Positions 1 to 5,355 of a stretch of DNA of 10,728 nucleotides are shown piece by piece. The notes under the pieces are model-generated. The model was not told the origin of the DNA, ran no database searches, and saw nothing but the letters and a program-made list of their open reading frames with translations. Position numbers and translations under genes: made by a program. Source of the DNA: Pelagophyceae sp. CCMP2097 (Eukaryota > Sar > Pelagophyceae); NCBI GenBank assembly GCA_026770575.1, contig MU657228.1, forward strand, positions 46,693 through 57,420, in the 5' to 3' direction. Every line of letters starts with the position of its first letter. The first letter of the stretch is position 1.

Positions 1-40
1 TTCTTCCCAAAGGTGGAACCTCACGGATGGACCCGGCGAC

Positions 41-76
41 GGACAGACAGACAGACGGACAGACGGACAGACAGAC
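41..76. repeat. (RGAC)9 tetranucleotide microsatellite
   Basis: Nine consecutive 4-bp units, each GGAC or AGAC, run without interruption. GGAC units sit at 41, 57 and 65 and the rest are AGAC. This is seen directly. It is a normal eukaryotic microsatellite and a likely site of length variation between strains. Confidence 0.9.
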
Positions 77-110
77 ATAATTGCCCCTGGTAGCCTAATC
101 CTTCAATCAA

Positions 111-173
111 AGGACCCGAAGGGCCCTTGCCGTAAACTGACGTTGAATAAACGGCAAGGACCCTTCGGGTCCT
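111..173. repeat. Inverted repeat with 23-bp arms (MITE-like hairpin)
   Basis: The arm at 111-133 (AGGACCCGAAGGG...CCGT) is the reverse complement of 151-173 with one mismatch in 23 positions, around a 17-nt spacer at 134-150. TCAAT occurs at 103-107 and 173-177, a possible short target-site duplication, though at 5 bp it could be chance. The structure could be a tiny non-autonomous transposon remnant or a 3' UTR hairpin of the leftward gene. The repeat is seen directly; the transposon reading is inference. Confidence 0.8.
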
Positions 174-210
174 CAATAAGAGTTCATTTCTACTTCCCCA
201 GCCACACTTG

Positions 211-236
211 TAGGAATTCCTAGTAGGAATTCCTAG
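211..236. repeat. Two tandem copies of a 13-bp palindromic unit
   Basis: TAGGAATTCCTAG occurs twice head to tail, at 211-223 and 224-236. Each unit is nearly self-complementary around GGAATTCC, so both strands read almost the same. No function is recognised. Confidence 0.9.
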
Positions 237-350
237 TAAGAACCCGAAACTTGGGAGTCAGTCTTAAGATGGTGGATTCGAAAGAGGGCCCAGGCTTCCC
301 GCGTCGGCTCCAAAGGTCCCTCCTCAGACCCGGGCATCCCTGGCGATGAG

Positions 351-2854
351 TTAGTCTGCAAAGGGGTTTGGGCCTTGTTCTTTGGTCGTCATCTTCTCGA
401 CGAGCAAGCGTTCGTCGACAAGATTGGCTTTTTCTCGAATCGAATGCTTGGCTTCGGCGTTGGACATGCCGGCAGTCGAATACGACGCCTTGCCGTCGTC
501 GAACGTCTGCGAAAACTCGCCGTCGTCCGCCCGCGGCTGGGCGACGTACGCGGCGGCGTCTGGGTCGAGGAATTTGGCCGCGAAATGGGTCATTTTTGAC
601 TTGTCGTAGGCCCAAGTCAGCCGCTCCATTTCGCCGGGCGCAAACTCGCTGATCCGAAGACCCGCCTCGGCCGCAATGGCCGCGTACAGCTCCGGCGCGT
701 CCACCCCAGCCTTTGCAAAGGCCCAGGCCGTGTTTGCGAGGTTCTGCGGGCTGAACTGCCGCACCTTGCGGATCGACTCCGCCGCGATGGCTTTAGAAAG
801 CGAGGGCGACGTGTACCCAGATCTCGCGTAGGCCCAGGCCGTGTTGGCCAGATTCTGCGGGTTAAAACCGCCGATCTTCTTGGGGCCTTCTCGTGCGACG
901 GCGGCGAAGATGTCTGGCGACTTGAACTCGACCATCGCATACGCCCAGACCGTATTCGCCAACGCCTGCGGCGTAAACGTCGAAATCTTCTTCGGGACCT
1001 CGGTCGAAAAAGCCATGAACAAAGCCGGGGCCTCTTGGCGAGCAGTGGCAAATGCCCACGACATGTTCGCTAAATCCTGAGCGTTGAACTCCTCGACCCT
1101 CTTCGTCGACGCCCTCGTGATTGCCTGGAACAGCACCGGCGCCGGAGTGCCCGTGGCGGCAAAGGCCCATGCGAGATTGGCCAAACCTTGCGGGGTGCAA
1201 TTTGCGACCTTGTCCTGCGCTTCACTTGCAACGGCCTCGAACAGCTTCGGGGCGCTGACCCACGCCGATGCGTAGGCCCAGACCAAATTCGATAAAGCTT
1301 GGGGTTTGAAAGTCGCCATCTTCTTGACAGACTCTGCAGCAACGGCATCAAACACGGCCGCGTCGTCCAGCCCCGCAGCCGCGTACGCCCAGACCGTGTT
1401 CGACAGCGCCTGCGAGTTGAAGTGCTTGATCTTCGTCGGGACCTCTCTTGAGACGGCGCCGAAGAGCTTGGGGGCCTCGACTTCGGCCTTTGAAAAAGCC
1501 CAGACAATGTTCGCTAACGCTTGCGACTCGAACGTGCCTATCTTCGGCGGTGCGACAGCAGCCACGACATGAAATAAATGCCGCGCTTCCACGCCACTCG
1601 TGGCAAACGCCCAGCACGTGTTTGCGAGGTCTTGCGAATTGAACTTGTCGATTTGTCTGATCGCCTCGTCTGCGGCGGCCTGAAACAACTTCGGCTGCCG
1701 ATTGCCAGACTTGGCAAAGGCCCACGTCAGAATCGCCATGTTCTGCGGCGTGAACGCGTCCATCTGCTTCTCCGCCTCGTTTGCCACTGATTCATATAAA
1801 GCCGGGGCCACCGCGCCGACGGTCGCGTAAGACCAGACAGTGTTCACCAGAGCTTGCGGGGTAAACGTCATCATCTTCTTCGGCGCCTCTTTAGCGACTT
1901 TGGAGAATAAAGCCGGCGCGTCGACGCCCGCCGTGGCAAAGGCCCAGACGGTGTTGGCCATGTCTTGCGAGTTGAAGAGAATTAACCGCGTCGGCGCTTC
2001 CGCCGCGACTGAGTCGAAGAGCGCGGGTGCGTCGTATCGCACGGTGGCAAAGGCCCAGACCAGGTTCGCGAAGGACTGCGGAGTAAAGAGCTCCATCTTC
2101 TTCGGGGCCTCTCGAGCGATGGCCGCAAAGAGCTCTGGCGCCGGCACGCGAGCAGTGGCAAAGGCCCAGGCGAGGCTCGACAGCGCCTGCGGGTCGAAGA
2201 GGCTAATCTTCTTCAACGCGACGGGCATGGCCGCCGCGTAAAATTCGCTCGCGGCGTTGACGTTGTCGACCTTTGCGAGCGAGAGCGAAATGTTCGCAAT
2301 GTGCCTCGCTTCAAAGTCGTTCACGCCACGGATGCACCTCTCTACCAGCTTCTCCATTCGGACGTCGCCGACGACGTAATCGCGCGCGCCGCCGCCGAAG
2401 CGCGTGAAATGGCCGCCGAAGCGGTGCACACACGTGGCAAGGTTCACCTGCAGGGGAGGGTCGACGCGAGGCTTTTTCCAAGACACCTCCTGCCAGAGGC
2501 TTTCAGGACCCCCAGGACCGCCTGGCATCCGAGGGACCTTTCGAGGGACCCTCGAGGGTCCCTTCGGTGGTGTCTCGGCGGTGGAGCGCTGGTTGTTACC
2601 GAGTCGAAGTCTTCGCCTCGCGTCTCGAACATCTGGAGCAATTCTTCCAAGTTCTTCGAATTCATCAGCACTTGGTTCAGAGCCACTTTGGCGCCCCTCT
2701 TCGACGGCGTGTACTTGTACTCGCGCCGGATCGGAAGTCGGTCCTCGGTTCGCATCGGGCCCGGGTTGGTCGCCAGGCAGCGCACGCGCGAATTCCGCCG
2801 CGCCGCCGCAACCGCGCGGAGACCGCAGGGCCCGCGGGCGCGCCGCGCGAGCAT
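351..2854 (-). CDS. OPR/FASTK-like helical-repeat protein, probably organellar RNA-binding
   Basis: Two-exon gene: exon 1 is 2854..2600 and exon 2 is 2447..351 (TAA stop), giving 783 residues. The join removes a 152-nt GT-AG intron (phase 0) and reads EDFDS|VNLATCVHRFGG, a continuous run ahead of the repeats. The ATG at 2854 starts a presequence (MLARRARGPCGLRAVAAARR) that is rich in Arg and Ala and free of acids. This suggests mitochondrial import, since the usual hydrophobic signal and Phe motif of stramenopile plastid presequences are absent. Residues 168-685 are fourteen 37-residue repeats of the form xFTPQALANTVWAFATAGVxAPxLFxAVAxEAPKKI, with a degenerate copy at each end. Such repeats are known from algal OPR and FASTK-related proteins, which bind organellar RNA to control its stability or translation. 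The roughly 80-residue tail is charged and has no visible RAP nuclease domain. RNA target and role are unknown. It shares a divergent promoter with the LRR-like gene. Confidence 0.85.
648..2201 (-). repeat. Fourteen tandem 111-bp coding repeats (37 residues each)
   Basis: The protein repeats keep an exact 37-residue (111-bp) register over all fourteen copies, with no insertion or deletion. The core F-x-P/S-Q-x-L-A-N-x-x-W-A-F/Y-A is nearly invariant. Residues after AxAG and the PxLF stretch vary. The DNA has diverged between copies, so this is an old protein-level repeat rather than a recent DNA amplification. The varying positions are where the nucleotide-facing side would be expected if this family acts like other helical RNA-binding repeats; that part is inference. 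Confidence 0.9.
2448..2599 (-). other. Intron of the OPR-like gene, packed with inverted repeats
   Basis: Read on the minus strand, it runs from GTAACAACC to CCCTGCAG, 152 nt, and joins codon-complete exons (phase 0). Inside it lie imperfect 13-bp inverted arms at 2478-2490 and 2566-2578 (11 of 13 match, CCAAGACACCTCC against CCGAGACACCACC) and a perfect 20-bp palindrome at 2544-2563 (AGGGACCCTCGAGGGTCCCT). GGTCCY words recur between them. Introner elements, intron-making non-autonomous transposons with terminal inverted repeats, are established in Aureococcus and Micromonas. This intron resembles one in build, but the family was not identified. Confidence 0.8.
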
Positions 2855-3029
2855 CGCGAACAGCGCCGAAAGGCCAAGCGGGGGAGACGCGGCGTCCGAG
2901 CGGCCGTGTTCGGGCGCCTCGCTCGTTCTGTTAGAAGTGAATATCGCCAAACAACAAGCTCTCCAAGCTCGGCGATCGATCGGCCACCGGCGGCCGGGGC
3001 GTGCCCGTGGCGGCGAACCTGCGGCGGAC
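2855..3029. promoter_or_regulatory. Divergent intergenic promoter region
   Basis: The start codons chosen for the leftward OPR-like gene (2854) and the rightward LRR-like gene (3030) are only 175 bp apart, so both promoters and 5' leaders must lie here or overlap the coding starts. The middle (about 2928-2965) is a local AT-richer patch, TTAGAAGTGAATATCGCC, in otherwise very GC-rich DNA. No TATA box or known motif is evident. Confidence 0.45.
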
Positions 3030-4349
3030 ATGGGCCGGAAGAAGGGCAAGCAGGCCGGCGGGTCGCGGAGCAAGGCGAGTCGGGCTCTGGGCGAGCGCGA
3101 GCGTTGGGCCAACGCGAGGGATGATCTGGGCTCGAGGCCGCTCGTCCGCCACTCGGCGCCGCAGCGTACGTGGCACGGATCGATGCGACCCAACGACCGG
3201 GACGCGCGTGGCAGAGATAAGCCGTACGTACGTAGGCGCGCGCGTCGCGCTGCAGCTGCGGCCGCGGAGCGCCGGCGCCGCGGCGGCCGCCGCAGAGCCG
3301 GCCGACGCGTCGCCGGGCCCGGCGGCGTGCTTCGTCGAGGCGCCGGCGCCGGACCTCGACGCCACTCTCGTCTCGCTCTGCGCGGCGCGGCGCGGCGTCG
3401 GCGAGCATGACGCTGCATCGTCACTCCGACCGCGTCTCGACACGACAGTCTCGAGAAAACAGGTGTCCGTCGGCGAAAACTTTGACCGCTACGTCGTCGA
3501 CCGCGACCTCGTCGCAGCGTTCGCCGTAGTCCCGCCGCGCGCGATCGAGTGCGTTTTTGCGACTGAACGCGGCCTTGAGACTTGCAACGACTGCGCTCGC
3601 GGCGGCCAGCCGAAGCGAGTCGACCGCAGGACCATCGCATGCGTCGCGTCTGCGGGGCAGCTCGTCAGCGACGAAAACGTCGAATTGCTCGCGAGCGGTG
3701 AGTGCGTTTTGAGAACTTGGGGCCGTGATTCCGGTCACCCGACGCTGCATCATTCGCCCCAGGCGGCGTCTCGCGTTTAGTGGTACACGGCAGCGTCGGC
3801 GCGGAGGCGCTGTGCAAGCTGGTGCCGCGGCGCGGCGAAGGCGGCCTGCTCGTCGGACTGCTGCAGGTGACGCACTTCGACATTGACGCGGATCGGTGCA
3901 CTTTCGATTTCGTCAATCGCCTTTGCTACGCGTTACCGACGCTGACGACGCTGGGACTCGGCCGCTGCGCCTCCCGCCGCGACGCGCACCGCGCGCTGGC
4001 GACGTGTTTGACCGAGCTGCCCGCGCTGGTGGCGCTTGACGTCCGCAGGAGTCCTTATTACGACAAAGTCTCCATCCGAGACGCGCTCGCCAAGCGCGCC
4101 GCGTTGCTCTTCCCCGACTTATGCGACGCCGGCTTCGAAGACGACAAGCCACTTACGAATAAGGCGGACCGGCTCGCAGGTGCGCGCGGGAGGCGGCCCG
4201 CGCTGGTGCTGCTGTGCGATATTTCTTCAGTAGATGCTTTCGAATTGAACAAGACGTTTGACATGCACCGCGCCCACGTCTGCTCCGGCGAAGAGGCGAA
4301 CCGGAGACGAACAGACGGCCGACGGCCAGGCTGCGCGCCGCCGCCGTAA
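3030..4349 (+). CDS. Leucine-rich-repeat-like (RNI-type) protein, multi-exon
   Basis: Preferred model: exons 3030..3231, 3296..3697 and 3763..4349 (TAA), 396 residues. The last junction is solid: donor GTGAGT at 3698, acceptor CCCCAG at 3762, phase 1 on both sides, restoring VELLASGGVSRLVVHGS across a frame change. The first intron and the start are weaker. The ATG at 3030 gives a natural basic N-terminus (MGRKKGKQAGGSRSKASRA), but an in-frame ATG at 3121 in the exon-2 frame would avoid that intron. From about residue 203 the protein shows leucine-rich-repeat-like strands and helices: SRLVVHGSV, GLLQVTHFDI, LPTLTTLGLGRC, LPALVALDVRRS. This fits an RNI-type scaffold of a few degenerate repeats, usually used for protein binding. 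The Arg-rich 3' end (RRRTDGRRPG) is low complexity. No catalytic motif was seen. Confidence 0.6.
3232..3295 (+). other. Tentative first intron of the LRR-like gene
   Basis: GTAGGCGCG at 3232 to GCCGCCGCAG at 3295 gives a 64-nt GT-AG intron, phase 1 on both sides, joining the MGRKKGK frame to the downstream PADASPGP frame. The region is extremely GC-rich and Arg-coding in every frame, so the choice rests mainly on phase and on a length close to the second intron (65 nt). Confidence 0.35.
3698..3762 (+). other. Second intron of the LRR-like gene
   Basis: A 65-nt intron with a consensus GTGAGTGCG donor and a CGCCCCAG acceptor. Removing it shifts from the frame open through 3697 to the frame open to 4349 and preserves the split Gly codon (G|GC). 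Without splicing, the upstream frame ends at 3780 and the downstream frame has a TGA at 3726. Confidence 0.8.
4180..4230 (+). other. Possible alternative short intron in the LRR-like gene
   Basis: GTGCGCGCG at 4180 to ATTTCTTCAG at 4230 would be a 51-nt, in-frame GT-AG intron with a good pyrimidine-rich acceptor. Retained, it codes for an Arg/Leu-rich insert. Spliced out, 17 residues disappear and the reading frame is unchanged. Sequence alone cannot decide. Confidence 0.3.
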
Positions 4350-4575
4350 GCGAACGTATACAAAGCGCTTGCGAGTAGACGTCGAAACGAACTCGAAACG
4401 GCCGAGCAGCCAATGAAGTGCAATATCGAAAAAGAAGCCACACAGCCGCGCCGAATCTGTGTCCGACATTCTCGACATCTCGAATTTTACCCACAGTTGC
4501 CTCGAAATCAACGTAAAATGTCAAATCCAAGAGGACAGAACCATAGGGGGAGAGGGTCATGGACGTTATTTTGGA

Positions 4576-4638
4576 GGGTACGTGGGTACGTCGACGGCCA
4601 GGAGCGGCGTGGCGTGTTTGGGGTACGTGGGTACGTCG
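4576..4638. repeat. Pair of 18-bp direct repeats
   Basis: GGGTACGTGGGTACGTCG occurs at 4576-4593 and again, identical, at 4621-4638, 45 bp apart. Each copy is itself a doubled GGGTACGT. No flanking duplication marks it as a mobile element. Confidence 0.9.
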
Positions 4639-4826
4639 GCTCCGTCCCGGAAACCCCGCTTTAACGATGTGTGGGAAATCCGAACCGTCCGCCGAGTATG
4701 AAGTCCCACGCGGCCCCGGAGTGTGTCCTTGCTCCGTCTCAAATAGGATCCCCTAGCGCGCGATAAACACGCACCGCGCAGCAGGATATCGTGCTCCCGT
4801 CGTCAAAGCCTCTCATAAGATTTGAT

Positions 4827-4858
4827 ACACTCGGGGTGCGCCGCGACACTCGGGGTGC
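4827..4858. repeat. Pair of 13-bp direct repeats plus a partial third
   Basis: ACACTCGGGGTGC is found at 4827-4839 and 4846-4858, and a related GTGACTCGGGGAC follows at 4861-4873. The copies sit about one to two helix turns apart. No function is known. Confidence 0.85.
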
Positions 4859-5015
4859 ACGGTGACTCGGGGACAGCTGGACCGCGCTCCCTGGCGCGCC
4901 CTCTCGCTCTGCGCGGGGCCGCGTGGGAAACGTCTGGGAAACTCGGAGACTGTGTTAAAAACAAGGGCGGGGACCAACCATTGGCAACGCTCGGACAAAA
5001 CAGGAATAGGTAGTC

Positions 5016-5355
5016 TCAAAAGCCGAGGTCCGCGCCGCTCGCACTCAGCCCGCGGCGCGCGGCGGCGTCGTCAAACGCCTCGAAGCCGTCATCAGACCCG
5101 CCGAAGCCCCCTTCGGAGGACGCGTCCGTCGCCGCGGACGCCACGTCCTGGGACGCGTGGCTTGCCGCCGCGACCTCGTTGCCGAGGGGGACCGGCGCCC
5201 AAGCGGCTTCGGCGGCGTCGTCGTCAAAGTCGGCTGCATCGCCGTCAAAGTCGATGCGGTCCAGCTCCGTCTGACCGTCGGAGAAGCGCTTCTCCGGCGT
5301 CAGAGCCACGAAGAGGGCCCGGCGAGCAAGCTCGGGTTCCACTTGTGGTTCCGGC
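5016..5355 (-). CDS. Probable terminal coding exon of the membrane protein
   Basis: The minus frame ending at the TGA at 5018-5016 is open and has a natural, acidic composition (ALFVALTPEKRFSDG, then RIDFDGDAADFDDDAAEAAW, and DDGFEAFDD near the end), matching the upstream tail of the membrane protein. It is in another frame from exon 3, so an intron is needed. One phase-consistent option is donor GTCCCGG at 5398 with acceptor ATCTAG at 5356 (43 nt, phase 2), which would read FRPFAPPEPQVEPELARRAL. Its donor is weak and the length is at the lower limit. A longer intron from GTTCGG near 5460 also fits. The stop codon of exon 3 doubles as the acceptor in these models. Confidence 0.5.

Larger units (their letters stand above)
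1..350. other. Non-coding flank downstream of the OPR-like gene
   Basis: I see no convincing coding sequence here. The stretch is visibly less GC-rich than the genes and is built of simple and palindromic repeats: a 4-bp tandem repeat, a 23-bp-arm inverted repeat and a doubled 13-bp palindrome, each listed separately. GGACCC/GGGTCC words recur, including near 318-338, and the same words fill the intron of the neighbouring gene. The neighbour on the right is transcribed leftwards and stops at 351, so part of this stretch should be its 3' untranslated region. No clear polyadenylation signal could be picked out. Confidence 0.6.
4350..5015. other. Convergent intergenic region, no gene seen
   Basis: It lies between the stop of the rightward LRR-like gene and the stop of the leftward membrane-protein gene, so both 3' untranslated regions should fall here. 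It is less GC-rich than the genes, and its open frames are short, Arg/Ser-rich and repeat-free on both strands. It holds two short direct-repeat pairs, listed separately. No tRNA or other structured RNA was recognised. Confidence 0.55.

Noticed and set aside
41..236. CRISPR-like or attachment-site repeat cluster
   Set aside because: There are no regularly spaced repeats with unique spacers, and the window is eukaryotic by its introns and protein families.
2301..3029. Rightward open frame running from inside the OPR-like gene through the divergent promoter
   Set aside because: It is antisense to exon 1 and the intron of a well-supported gene and has an Arg/Ser-rich, low-complexity translation. 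Only the part after the ATG at 3030 is kept.
3421..3753. Leftward open frame opposite the LRR-like gene
   Set aside because: It reads plausibly because GAC/GTC codons are mirror-symmetric, but it has no continuation on either side, while the plus strand has a consensus phase-matched intron leading into a repeat domain.
4058..4560. Leftward open frames spanning the end of the LRR-like gene and the spacer
   Set aside because: Ser/Arg-rich with no domain or repeat, and they overlap a better plus-strand gene end.
4350..5015. tRNA or small structured RNA gene
   Set aside because: No cloverleaf boxes or long pairing arms could be found by eye.
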